Source: Excoecaria cochinchinensis
Taxonomy: Eukaryota > Streptophyta > Magnoliopsida > Malpighiales > Euphorbiaceae
Length of the DNA: 64,000 nucleotides
NCBI GenBank assembly: GCA_947683425.1
Contig: CANTUQ010000043.1
Coordinates: 7,077,501 to 7,141,500, forward strand
Direction of reading: 5' to 3'
Shown: positions 44,859 through 56,730 of the stretch, one piece after another
How the letters are laid out: each line of letters starts with the position of its first letter
Position numbering within the stretch: the stretch's first letter is position 1
Program-made: the position numbers and the translations under genes
Notes under the pieces: generated by a model
Database searches by the model: none
What the model was told of the DNA's origin: nothing
What the model saw: only the letters and a program-made list of their open reading frames with translations

Positions 44859-47721
44859 TATGACGTGCGCCGAACTCCGATTGCCCAGAAGGCCCTCTTT
44901 TAGGGCGATCGGGTGGAGGTTCATGAAAACTTGTAAGGTACTTACAAGTGTATCTATATTGGGCAATAAGGAGGTTTCTTGGAGTCCCAATAGAACATTG
45001 GGAAAGGTCGTCTAGCCTCAGTGAGCCTAAGACAGCGCTGTTGTGTCCAACATAAGCAAGTCGGAGGTATCTTAGAGGTATCCACCCTAATGACAGAATG
45101 GTCCTTTAGCCTCATGCTTGGGCAAACAAGAGGTGTCTTGGAGGTATCCACCTTAATAGAATATTAAGATGGCCCTCTCGCCTCATGGCGCCTAGAACTG
45201 TGCAAATTTGATCCTTTTACGAGACAAAAGAGGTGTCTTGGAGATTTCCACCCCAACAAAATGCCGAGGTGGCCCTCTCGCCTCATTGAGCCCAAACACC
45301 AGAGTAGGTTCGAGACTTTCCATTTATTTATGCCTTGGCTAAGTTTATGATTGAGTTTTGAATTTAGAGTTTCATCCTATTTCTCATTCATTTTAATGTA
45401 GTTTAATTAAAGCGCATGTTATCTATTCAAGGGAAAGCGATAAATAAAAGCATAAAGTAAAGTATATGCAAATATATTACAACAATACTAGGGGCGAAAT
45501 ACAACCCCCATTGTAAATAAGATACAAATCATACATAAATCGGGATATTTATTAATGATGAAGACATGGGTCCTCGCATGCATATTTATTATGAAATAGT
45601 TTTGATGTGATGATTTTGGATGGAGAAAATTGAGACATTAGTCCCATTTTTATTAGGAAAAATACCATATTAATTAATAGAAATGCTTTTGTGATTTTCT
45701 TTTTAGCGTGCCTAAAATAAACAATTTTATTAAAGATTACATGGCCAAATAAATGAAATATTACAAATAAAGCAATTAAATATCTAATCCAAACGAACCT
45801 TCTGGATCTCCCCGTGTGCTCGCAAAAATTGTCCAAGAGGGAAAATGAGATGTGACATAAAAATAAGACACAAATAAAATAATGTTAGTAATTGAATCAA
45901 TTAAAATCCATTAAATATAAAATAAATGATAAAATAAAATAAAATGAGATAAAATGAAATGATCGAAATAACAAATGAATTAACATGTTTACAATTTAAA
46001 ATAAATGAGAAAAATGTGTTATGAAAAACAAATGGATTAAAAGATGTAATTGGAATAAAATACAACATGTTAATTAATTAATATGTAAAAATATGAACAT
46101 GATAATAATGAAAATAAATAAGTGAACAAAATATTAAATATATGATAATGATAATGGAAAAAAATGATTAAATAAATGATATGGTTAATTAATGTATCAC
46201 AATTAATATAAAACCTTTACATGGTAAAAAATATCAATTAAAACGAATTTATTAATTACATGTTAAAAATAATGAGAAATCAAAGAAAAATAAATTATTT
46301 ACATGTTAGGAATTAAAAGAGATCAATATTCACATGAATAAAAAATGTAATAATATATAAACATAACAAAACAAATATAACCACAATAGAATGAATAAAT
46401 AAATGAGAATAATAAATAATTTAATGAAAACAATAAAATATACATGAAAAAGAATAAAATCATAGATAAACAAAATAAATAAAATAAATATAAACAATGA
46501 AATAAATAAATAACTGAAAATAATAAAAATGAACATGAATAAATTAAATATGAACAAAAAGAATAAGAAGAACAAGTCTGAAATGTTTATCCTCAGAGTT
46601 TCGGATTCGATGAAGGTAAAAATGATGATTGATTTCCTTATTTTGGTTTGCAAGATTAGAATTGAGATATGAAAATGTTGGAATTTTATTCCAAGAAAAA
46701 TAGGCTTTAAAAAAAATGAAGAAAGAAAATTAACAATTCTTTAAGAACAAAAAATTAATTTCTTTGCCTAAAGAATTATTTTTATTGATAAAAAAATGAT
46801 TTTAAAAACAAACAATGATTTTGTTTATCAAAATAAAATATTTTTAGAAAATCAAATGAAAAAATTAGATTTTGATAACAAACACTTATTTTGTTTGTAT
46901 CAAAATTAATTTTCCATCAAAAAGAGATTCAAAAGAAACCCAATGAAAAAAGTTTAATTGAACACAAATAAAAAAGAAAAAAAGAATTTTGAGAGCAAAG
47001 AATTGTTTTATTTGTCTCACAATTAAATCTAACAACAAAACTCCTTCTAAATATATGTTTATAAGAAATTATGTTGAAAAAACAATGAAAGATCAACTTT
47101 TCTCTTTTAATTTTTGCTTGTGGAAAAATCTGGAATTTTTTATTTTTTAGAGAAATTGAGAGGAAGAAAAAGAAGAGAAAAGATGAAAAAAAACCCTAGA
47201 AAAAATCCCCCCTCCTTTAGGTTTTCATCTCTTTCTTTTTATATTAAGAAAATAGGAAAATAATATTAATTAAAGGGATAAAACTTAATAAATCAGATAT
47301 TATATATTTTAAATTTTAAAAAAGTGAAAAAAACCTGAAAATCCCTTAAAAAGTGATTAAAAATCGAATTTTGTGGAAAAATTTCAGAAAAATTGATTTT
47401 TGGGGTGAAAATGACCATTTGCGGCGGAACAGGGGCTACGGACGCCCGTCGGTGCGCCCGACGGGCGTCTGTAGCGTGCCAGGCGCGCACGCGCGACCGA
47501 CGCTTCGATTTTTTTTCCAATTTAACTAAAAATATTGTAATTTCAAGCCCCCGTTTTTCAAAACTATTTTTTAGAATATTTTTTATTATTTTTTTATCTT
47601 TTCACTCTAAATTGCAAATTTAAATAGGAAATCACCACTTTCAACCTTTTTGCCTGTGACAAGGCATCTTATCATCATCGGGTAACTCTGATCTGGGCTG
47701 CCTTAAGACCCGGTGTCTACA
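44859..47721 (-). repeat. Tat C 3' LTR
   Basis: 2863 bp; begins (minus) TGTAGACACCGGGTCTTAAG at 47721 and ends at 44859, where the expected TGTGACG border reads TATGACG. A 41-nt perfect-looking hairpin with 18-nt arms lies at 47435-47475. Hairpin repeats are at 44986-45275. Confidence 0.9.
47435..47475 (-). promoter_or_regulatory. GC-rich hairpin in Tat C U3
   Basis: Arms built on GACGCCCGTCGG / CCGACGGGCGTC with GCTAC/GTAGC ends around a 4-nt loop. The 5' LTR copy is at 60246-60286. Each copy has one arm change relative to the other. Confidence 0.8.
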
Positions 47722-47740
47722 GTTGCCCCCAATTTTTGGG
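47722..47740 (-). promoter_or_regulatory. Tat C polypurine tract
   Basis: On the minus strand, CCCAAAAATTGGGGGCAAC directly precedes the 3' LTR. Confidence 0.8.
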
Positions 47741-47859
47741 AAACTAGTGCACTAGTGCCTAGATGAGCCAAAATTCAGATAAGAAGGAAAGAGATGCATA
47801 CCTGAGGCAGCCCTTACCTTTTTGCTGTGTGGAATGTTGCGACTTGTTGCCGATGAGCT

Positions 47860-48660
47860 GTAGCGTTATCAAACCGTGGCTCATTTGTAATCTTTTCTAT
47901 CGCATTGTCCCGCTCGCCTTCGGTCGGCCTATACGACGTCTGTGAGATGTAGTGTCCTCTAACTGCAATCCCGTTGCGATCTGTTCTATCGTGTGTGCCC
48001 CGCTGGCCTCATCTCGGTTTGCACGGTGTGAGGTGAAGTGTTGTCTAACCGTATCCTCTGTTGCGATCTGTTCTATCGCTGTCCCCCGCTAACCTCATCT
48101 CGGTCTGCACGGCGGCTGGTCTGTCCCGCTAGCCTCACCTCGGCCTGCACGGGTGAGGTGAAGTGTTGTCTAACTGTATCCTCTGTTGCGATCTGTTCTA
48201 TCGTTGGTGTCCCGCTAGCCTCATCCCGGCCTGCATGGTGTGAGGTGAAGTGTTGTCGAACTGCATCCTCTGTTGCGATTTGTTCTATTACTGGTGATCC
48301 GCTAGCCTCGTCCCGGCCTGCACAGTGTCTGTGAGATGCAGTACTCTCTGACTACAACCTCTGTTTGCGATCTGTTCTACTGCTGGTGATCCACTAGCCT
48401 AGTCCCGGCCTATACGGTGTCTGTGAGATGCAGTACTCTCTGACTACAACCTCTGTTTGCGATCTCTTCTATCGCTGGTGATCTGCTAGCCTCGTCCTGG
48501 CCGGCACGGTGTCTGTGAGATGCAGTACTCTCTGACTACAACCTCTGTTTGCGATCTCTTCTATCGCTGGTAATCCGCTAGCCTCGTCTCGGCCTGCACG
48601 GTGTCTATGAGATGTAGTTCTCTTTAACTACAATCCCAATTTGTGATCTGTTCTGTCGCA
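47860..48660 (-). repeat. Long-unit tandem repeat of Tat C
   Basis: Units of about 95 bp containing TTGCGATCTGTTCTATCG, CCGCTAGCCTCGTCCCGGCC and GTCTGTGAGATGCAGT. Homologous to the long-unit array of B. Confidence 0.9.
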
Positions 48661-48769
48661 TGTGATTGAACGTTCTGTCTTGGAAGCCGCTTCTGGGCCT
48701 GCACGGCACAACCTTGGTAACCTCCAACCAATCCGTGTAACATCCTATTTGCTAACCATTATTCGGTCA

Positions 48770-49350
48770 GTGTAATATCTGATTTGCTAACCACCATCCG
48801 GTCAGTACAATATCTAATCTGCTAACCACCATCCGGCTATTTCAATGTCTGATCTGCTAACCCCCATCCGGCTAGTACAATGTCTGATCTGCTAACCCCC
48901 ATCCAGCTAGTTCAACGTCTGATCTGCTAACCTCCATCCGGCTAGTACAATTTCTGATCTGCTATCCTCCATCCAGCTAGTTCAACGTCTGATCTACTAA
49001 CCCCCATCCGATTAGTGCAACGTCTGATCTGCTAACCTACATCCGGCTAGTGCAATGTCTGATCTGCTAACCTACATCTGGCTAATGCAATGTTTAATCT
49101 GCTAACCTACATCCGGCTAGTGCAATGTCTGATCTGCTAACCTACATTCGGCTAGTGCAATGTCTGATCTGCTAACCTACATCCGGCTAGTACAATGTCT
49201 GATTTGCTAACCTACATCCGGCTAGTGCAATGTCTGATCTGCTAACCTACATCCGGCTAGTGCAATGTCTAATCTTCTAACCTACATCCGGCTAGTGCAA
49301 TGTCTGATCTGCTAACCCCCATCCGGCTAGTATATTATCTGATCCGTCGA
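48770..49350 (-). repeat. 35-bp tandem repeat of Tat C
   Basis: About seventeen copies of a 35-bp unit with CTGATCTGCTAACC and ACATCCGGCTAGTGCAATG, the inverse of the B unit. Confidence 0.95.
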
Positions 49351-52248
49351 CCATCCTTAGGTCGGTATGGTGAACCATTCGTCACTTTTTTTGCTGGCTC
49401 TTATCCTTGACCTCTTCTTTTTTACTACAACAAGGGAAAAGCAAATGTACAGGGCATATAAAAGACACATACCTGTGGCAGTACATACCTATTGGGGCTG
49501 ATGTCAGAGTGTGCCCCCGAAGGACGGTTGGTTGTTCCCCATTTTCTTGATTGCACTGACTGTGACATGCCAGATATCGATTCCTCTATTATCTCCAATG
49601 CAGCCTCCTTATTGAAAAGACTTGCATGCTTCTCAAGAGGGTGAGAGAGTTTGATGCTGAGCCTCTGGGGCAGAAAAAAGATTTGAACTTTCTCAAAGAA
49701 AAAATTAGATTGGAAATTTTGTTGTTTGCCTGCAGGCGGGTGATTTTTCTATTTTGTTTTCATTTTTGTTTCTGTTTTTTCCTTGTTTTGTTTCTTTTGT
49801 GTTTTCACATTTTTGGATGCATTTGAACTTTACATTTTGAATGTATTTACAGTATATTGTATTTTCAAGGCCTTAAAAATGTCTTCTTCTTTTTGTTTTG
49901 TTTGTTGTTTTAGTTTGAGAAGTTATTTTTGTTGTTGTTTTGAGAATTTGTATTCTTGTACATTTATTTTGTTTGAGAATTTGTACATTTGAATTTGGCT
50001 TTGATACACTTACTATGTGCTGTGCGTGAGCGTATATCTTATGATAGAGAAACTTACCTGGTGGCTTCTGGCATGGCATGTATGAGTCTGACAATGTTAG
50101 GCTGAACTCATCTCTTGGATCATCTCTAAGCATGAGCTCATCTGAGCCATGTACATATACAAAACACTGTGCACTTGTGTGGAATGTGCAATATACATAC
50201 ATTTGAATCTGGATTGTGTGAGGTGTGTGAGCGTACATCTTACGATAGAAAAACTTACCTGTTAGCTTCCGGCATGGTGTGCATGGAGAGGCTTATTCTT
50301 TTAAATGTATTTCTAGGAGTAGATCCTTTAGATTCCATTCTCGTGAGGGCTTTATCTTGATTCGATTGTTCGGCATGGATGAGCGTCGATATAGAGTCAA
50401 AACTGTACCTTGGCCCATTTTTGCGTCTGATTTTCCTCCGACTAAAGTATGTGTGGATAATTCGGCTTCTCAAAGGATCTTCTTTTCTGTGGATTTGCGG
50501 GATTTCGAATTACCCTTAGCATGGCGTGTCATGAATAGGTTTGTTCTTCTGGGCATTCCACCTCTGTACATATACACCTGATTTTATGCTTGATACTTTG
50601 GCCGATAATGTTGATATGAATCCGTCCTTTAGAGCATCCTTGCTCATGAGGTCTACCCGGACCTTTCCTTTTGAATCATATACACAACAACATATACAAC
50701 AGACTCTGTGTGTGTATGGAATCATGGGTGTGAAATATACATACAAAACTATACATAAGAAACACATGCAAAGGATTAATGTACAAGAATTGTGTGTGCA
50801 TATCTATACGTGCAAAAGACTGAATGCACGTGACATGCATGTGATATGCAAAAATGAATAGACCACATCCCAGGTGGTTAAGGGATTCGTTGAGGGTAGT
50901 GTTCGGCTGCCCACATTGTCTGAAGCTTGCAAGGATCTAGAAAAGCGTTGTCTTGGCTTTACGGACTCTGACCCATAATCTTTTCAATGAGAACTAACTC
51001 GTACGCATCTTTGCCCCCCAGTTAATGAGCATTTTTGCCCCAGGACTCTGAATCAAGTTCTTCCTAAAGGAAAGTCATTCAGACTAATGCCGCCTTATCG
51101 CTCGAGGTGTCAAAGGTCAATGTTTTAAAGGTAGTGCGTCCCTTGTGGATTTTCACACTAGCTTTTCTTAGTGGGAAATGCGTCCCTTTTGGGATTTTCA
51201 CAAGACCTTGTGCCTAATTTTTGCCTGGAATGGACCCAACCCAATCCAGCGGCTTTTATTAATTTTTATTTTTTGAAGGACAGACTGCCTGTTCCAAGGT
51301 TTTCACCCTCCCTTTTGGCCTAACTTTTTATTAGAGAGCCAGTCAAGATTTTCATCTCTAACAGCCTCTTTTTTTTTTTTTGAGACTCTCCTGCCTTTCC
51401 GGTATGGTTGTAAGAAAAGTTGAAGCTATTATCAAAGCCCCTTCCTAGGGTAATCAGCAGTTATTCTCTGAGGTATTTCTCTTTAGGCATAAGTTGCATT
51501 TCATGGCCTCCCTTGATGAATGTGTTGCTAGATTGGGTGAGGTAGCAGATGAGGATCTGGTTCTTGAAGGCCTCATGAGACAGCCTTTTACACTACCACC
51601 TATTGTGCTTGATAATTCAGAGGGATTAATGATGTAGTGAGACATTCCCTATCCTTTCGAGGCGTGGTCTTGTCTTCAGCCTTTGCTTCTCAGTATCATG
51701 ATCTTTAGACTGAACTACCAGAGAAAACTACTATACCCTTTTCTGGGAATCATTCTGTAACTTCTACTAGCACATATAGAGGGTGGACACCTAGCCCCGC
51801 AGTTGATAACAGGACTTGGCCACTAAGGCACCCGGCCGGCGAGAGCAGTAGTAAGGTCTAGTTCAGATTTGTATGGATTTTAAGCAATATGTTCCTTTTT
51901 AGAACAGAACTAGGAAATAATATCAATGAATGAATTTAGTTTTATTTCATTTCACAACATTGTGCCTGTTTCAATACGATTTCAATATACATGATCATCA
52001 TTTAACACTAATTCAAAAATGCCAAACTACATTCATTCACAGAGCCAAATTTTGATAGCATCAACTCCTGTTACCAATCAGCCCTCTCGGGTTTTCTTGA
52101 TTGGATATTTTCTCTCGTGCCTCTAATTTTTGCCCAGGATGCCTTTTTTCGGTTTTCACCCTGACGAGGCGCCTAATTTTAGCAAGGACGCCTTTTTTCG
52201 ATTTTCGACCCGTGGGGCTTTTATTCTTTTCTTTTGATTTTATTGTCT
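49351..52248 (-). other. Tat C post-pol region
   Basis: Matches the post-pol region of B and part of A on the minus strand: two G-tracts (about 51015-51045), GGGTTGGGTCCATTCC, and two copies of CAGGTAAGTTT near 50045-50060 and 50250-50262. A plus-strand (antisense) coding remnant is at 51440-51861. Confidence 0.7.
51440..51861 (+). pseudogene. Antisense coding remnant of Tat C
   Basis: Plus-strand coding, antisense to element C: HKLHFMASLDECVARLGEV, then VLEGLMRQPFTLPPIVLDNS (ATG 51503-51505), a stop near 51637, and after a frame change VVLSSAFASQYHDL, stop, TELPEKTTIPFSGNHSVTST and RTWPLRHPAGESSSKV before TAG 51859-51861. The same peptides in the same order are on the antisense strand of B at 27540-27960, so the frame was under coding constraint before it decayed, or both descend from one recent source. 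Product unknown. Confidence 0.6.
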
Positions 52249-53340
52249 TTAGCCATGGAACCTTTTGAGTCTATCAATATTGATCGGTTCTTTCAATTTG
52301 TTACCATTGCTATCTGACAGAATCGCAGCTCCTTTTGATAACAGCTTCTTGAGGACGAATGGTCCTTCCCACATTGGTCTAAACTTTCCTTTGATATTAG
52401 GCGCACCTAGTCTCATCTGCTTGAACACCAAGTCCCCTTCCTTCAAGGGATGCTTCTTGACTTTCTTTCCAAAGGATCTAGCGAGCCTCTTCTAATAAAT
52501 TTGGTTATGGTAATAGGCTCTCAATCTGTTCTCATCCAACATGTTTAAGTGCTGTAACCGCTGTTGTGCCCATTCAGCTTCTAGGATCTGAGCTTCTATG
52601 ACCACTCTTAGTGACTTGAGTTCAACTTCGACTGGCAATACCGCCTCTGTTCCATACACCAAAGAGAACGGTGTGGCTGTTGTAGATGTTCTGGTGGTCG
52701 TTCTATAACCCCAGAGTGCAAAAGGCAGCTTTTTCGCCCAATCTTTATAATTCTGAACCATCTTGGCTAGAATCCTCTTGATACTTTTGTTGGCGTCTTC
52801 TATTGCCCCATTGGCATGAGGGCGGTATGGGGACGACTTATGATGCTCAATACCATACTTCTGGAACAATTTCTTCGTCTCGGCCATAAACTGGACCCTG
52901 TTGTCAGATACCACATGGTGCGGAAGGCCATATCTACATATCAAGTTCTTCTCAATGAATTTTTCCATATCTCGAGCATCCACCTTCTTGAAGGATTCAG
53001 CTTCTACCCACTTAGTAAAATAGTCGATGGCGACAATGATGTATCTGTGTCCATTGGAAGTCGTAGGACGAATTTCCCCAATAATATCGATCCCCCAAGC
53101 TGCGAACGGCCAAGGTGATGTTAAATTATGCAATTCTGATATGGGCAAATGCCTCGAATTTGCGTATTGTTGGCATAACTGACACTGCTTCACATACTTT
53201 GAGCAATCGTTATCCATGGTGAGCCAAAAGAATCCTTGTCTCATAATCTTTTTAGCCAATGTCAGTCCATTCATATGCGATATGGGCTCCGCATATGCCG
53301 GCGTGCGTTTCTTCCATTACCCTCTTAGCATCTTTCTCAT
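52249..53340 (-). pseudogene. pol: Tat C integrase
   Basis: Integrase inserts the DNA copy into the genome. Zinc finger: THAGICGAH (on the other side of a frameshift near 53278) and CQLC. Core: D in WGIDIIGEI, D in VSDNRVQF, E in GAIEDANKSI, giving the D,D,E triad. WPFAAWGIDIIG and YFTKWVEA are typical of Tat integrases. The C-terminal domain GDLVFKQM ... FRPMWEGPFVLKKLLSKGA ends in EPINIDRLKRFHG. A single in-frame TAA after NQIY (52492) splits core and C-terminal domain. No chromodomain, as expected for Tat. Confidence 0.88.
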
Positions 53341-54013
53341 CCAAATATCTCAACTAGATACCATCAGCCTACCGTTTGTATAATATCCCATTTATGCAAA
53401 TGGACTTGGTAGATAATTTACGAATCATTCTCTGATCTTTCTCAGTAGCTTCCTCTGGAAAAGTCGTATTTTCTAGATAGTTCATAATGTCGTAATACCA
53501 CGGCTTCCCATCCGCTACTTCTATTTCCATGACTGATTTAGATTCGAAGCTAGGTCTCTCATAGCTAGAAATTAAAATCGGCCTCATAACTACCCCTTAT
53601 GGATTGTCCCATATTGACACTAAAGTGGCGAGCGCATCGGCCAACTGATTTTCATCCCTTAGAATGAAATGGAATGTACACACTTCAAACTGACTACTCA
53701 GGTCTCTCAAGTGCTTAATGTACGGCATTAGACTTTCTTCTTTAACAACCCATTCGCCTCGAATTTGATTGATCACCAGGGATGAATCACCAAACACTTA
53801 CACTTTCTTTGCCCCCAAGGCTATTAACGCTTCCAACCCAAGAGTACATGCTTCATACTTGGCTTCATTATTGGTAGCTTTGAACCTCAGTTTCTTTGCC
53901 AAAGGGAGTTTCTCATTATCCGGGGTGGTCAAAATGACTCCTACTCTTGCCCCCTTATTGTTCACAGCCCCATCAAAGTATAGTTGCCATCCCTGAACTC
54001 CGATGGTCCTCAT
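53341..54013 (-). pseudogene. pol: Tat C archaeal-type RNase H and linker
   Basis: Second RNase H found only in the Tat/Ogre lineage among plant gypsy elements. LYFDGAVNNKGARVGV gives the first Asp, NNEAKYEACTLG the Glu, FGDSSLVINQIRGEW the second Asp, and ENQLADALA the last Asp. A TAA at 53798 falls just before FGDSS and another stop follows WDNP (53597). The linker toward integrase keeps the same frame with further stops at 53369 and shortly after. Confidence 0.85.
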
Positions 54014-54024
54014 CTGGAAAGTTG

Positions 54025-55196
54025 AACTCGTATGAGTCTCCTTGAATTGGGTGTTCTGCTAGGAATTCTGCCACTGTATGCCCCTTGATAGTTTTTTGAG
54101 TAACGTACTCTATATCAAACTCTTGTAGCAGCAACAACCACCTACCCATTTTTCAAAGTAAGGATCGAGCCTCTTGCAAGTATCTCAAGGGATTCTGCTT
54201 TGCTACCACTTGTACCTTGTAGGAGTGAAAGTAGTGTCTAAACTTCTTAGAGGCCCAAATTACCGCAAGACAGATCTTTTCTACTTCTGCATACTTAACC
54301 TCGTAAGCCAGGAACTTCTTGCTAAGGTAGTAAACAACAAATTCTACTCCAAATTCATCTTCCTGGGCCATTATGGCACCTACCGAACTATCTTCTATTG
54401 CTAAATACAAAATCAGTGGTTTGATTGGCTGTGGCAGTCTCAAAATCGGTGGATTCAGCAAATATTCTCTGATAGTATAGAAAGGCTTCTGACAATTTTC
54501 ATTCCATACTATTGGTTGGTCTTTTCTGAGTAGTTTGAAGATTGGCTCACAAATCGAAGTTAGTTTGGCGATGAATCTGCTGACATATTGCAATCTGCCC
54601 AAGAAGCTCCTTACATCTTTTTCCTTCTAAGGCACTGGCATTTCTCTGATGGCTTTAACCTTGTCTGGATTGATCTCGATGCCCCTTTGGCTAACCACAT
54701 ATCCTAGCAGCTTCCCTGACGTGACTCTAAATATACACTTCTTAGGATTTAATCGTAGATTGTACTTATTTATCCTGTGGAAAAACTTTTCCAGGGCTTT
54801 GAAATGACCTTCTCTAGTGGCCGACTTGATCATCATGTCATCCACGTACACCCTCACTTCTTTATGGATCAAGTCGTTTAAAATTTTTGTCGCCATCCTC
54901 TGATAAGTGGCTCCTGCATTTTTTAGGCCAAAAGGCATTACCCGGTAAGCATACGTCCCCCATTCTCTGATGAAAGCCGTTTTAATTTGGTCAATTATTT
55001 TATTGAGAATTTGATTATAGCCCGCATAACCATCTCCAAAGCTATACATCTCGCAAGTAGCGGCGCTGTCTATAAACACATCTATATGGGGCAGCGAAAA
55101 GTTATCTTTCGGATAAGCCTTATTCAAGTCCCGATAATCTACGCATACCCTTACCTTTCCATTCTTTTTGGCTACAGGACAACATTGGCCAACCAA
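54025..55196 (-). pseudogene. pol: Tat C reverse transcriptase and RNase H
   Basis: RT motifs: KKNGKVRVCVDYRDLNKAYP, MPFGLKNAGATYQR and the catalytic YVDD in VRVYVDDMMIKS, then LGYVVSQRGIEINPDKV. After an in-frame TAG at 54627 the frame continues into FLGRLQYVSRFIAKL and the ordinary RNase H (LILYLAIEDSSVGAIMAQED, YAEVEKICLAVIWASKKFRH). A TGA at 54153 precedes KMGRWLLLLQEFDIEYV. A frameshift near 54013 separates this from the archaeal-type RNase H. It would copy the RNA into DNA; this copy cannot make a full protein. Confidence 0.9.
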
Positions 55197-55560
55197 GTTG
55201 GATACTGCACCTCAACTAGAAATTTGGCTTTGATTTGTTGGCGAATCTCCTCTTTTACTTTTTCTGCCCATTCCGGCCTAAGCCTTCTCAGTGTCTATTT
55301 AACGGGTTTATGGTCTGGATATGCAGGAATAGCGTGCTCTGCGACTTCCCGATCGATTCCTGGCATATCTTCGTAGGTCCAGGCAAAGACCTTTTCATAT
55401 TCTGTTTTAATTCTCTCAAATTTTCTCACTCTTCAAGAGTTATGTCAGATGCCATCAAGATTTTTGAGGTTCCAAGAATAAATAAAGTAGTATCAATCGA
55501 GCTAGTGTCAAATATAAATGGATTATAATCTTGCATAATGAAATCGTAAAAAAAAAAAAA
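55197..55560 (-). pseudogene. pol: Tat C pol segment before RT
   Basis: Minus strand encodes SKILMASDITLEE, then KVFAWTYEDMPGIDREVAEH, VK, stop, TLRRLRPEWAEKVKEEIRQQ and KAKFLVEVQYPTWLANVV in one decayed frame. This is the conserved lead-in to Tat RT. A frame change joins it to the RT frame near 55190. Confidence 0.75.
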
Positions 55561-55719
55561 TCACACAAGTGAAGGAAATTGTTCGATTTGTTAAAAAAAC
55601 TAAAAAATGTCACTAATCATTATTAAAAAAAAAAGTTCAGAACTAAGAAGGAAAGTCTAAACTATCATCTTCCTCTCTCTGCCGATGCAGGTGTTGTTGC
55701 CGACGGTCCATAATCAACT
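55561..55719 (-). other. Short gag-pol spacer, no protease
   Basis: Low-complexity A/T tracts; no DTG or DSG aspartic protease motif. The protease coding region appears deleted in this element. Confidence 0.55.
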
Positions 55720-56730
55720 TCAGGGCCCATCCTTCCTTCCTTTGAGCTCCTCGTCGATGAGGCCTTGAACCTGTTCCCTCAAAGCTCGGCATTCATTAGT
55801 GTCATGTCTAGCTTGCTGATGATAGACACAATATTGATCTTCCCGATGTCTTAGATGCCCTTGGCTTTTAGAGGGTCTAGCTCGTTTTGATTGCAACTTC
55901 CCTTTCTTAACAAAATAGGCAAAATGCTTCGACAGGGGCTTTTCTAAGATGATGCGGTCATTTCGGGTCACCTCTATAGCCGGCATCTTCATGTCTCCAC
56001 CACTTATTCTGCTGCTATTGCTATGACTTGGGCACCCTTCAGTAATTCTAGACGGCTAAAGATTTTGAACTTGCTCCCTCGGGATTTTCCAGTCATCAAA
56101 TAGACTTGTGGCATACTGATGAGGATCCATTATCCCATAACCCACAGTTGGCTTAGTTGACCTCATCTGAGGGAAAGACTCACCTAAACCAAAGCAATAT
56201 TTATGGGCCACTCCAGCCACCGGCACTTTTTTGATCTTCTGAATGCCGACGAAACTGTCACCTCCGCATAGACCACTTTTTCTCTCCAAGTTCGTAGTAC
56301 CAAAGGCGAGCCTCTTGTTGGTGGCTTGGGCAGTAGCATGTTTGGATCGCTGAATTGCCTCCTCGAGGACTTCCATTTTTCTCTTGGGGCCACCCATCAT
56401 CGTCATCTTAAACCCCTCATTGTAAGCATGTCCTTTGCCTTTTTGCCTTGACTGCAGAACACAAGGCATCTTTCCTCTGGACCCGATTCCCGGTATGTAT
56501 GCTATTGCAGCTAAGCCCTGTTTGCTCTGTGGTATGGCAAAACCAGTATGTTGTGCCTTGGTAGAAGGTGTCACTGAGGCAGCAAAGTCTTCCTTTATAG
56601 TATTTATCCTGGCTTCAAATTCTTTCATCTTGCTCTTTAAGTCTCGTGATTTCCTATCCATTTCATCAATAATGAGGGCATGGGTTGCACTCGGTCTTCC
56701 TAATGGATTGGCCATGTTACTTTCTATCAA
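55720..56730 (-). pseudogene. gag: Tat C gag with one stop
   Basis: A 337-codon frame from MIESNMANPLGRPSATHALI to the end RKDGP, interrupted only by TAG at 56056-56058. N-terminal part is helical and charged; the C-terminal knuckle is CVYHQQARHDTNEC, CX2HX4HX4C, preceded by KHFAYFVKKGKLQ and followed by REQVQGLIDEE. MANPLGR six residues in is an alternative start. This is the best preserved gag in the window. Confidence 0.85.

Noticed and set aside
50279..50861. Plus-strand open frames of 100 and 106 codons in the post-pol region of C
   Set aside because: Partly alike in B at the nucleotide level, but I could not separate coding constraint from shared descent; no motif seen.
52265..53118. 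Plus-strand open frames opposite the Tat C integrase
   Set aside because: Shadows of the real minus-strand integrase with its catalytic triad.
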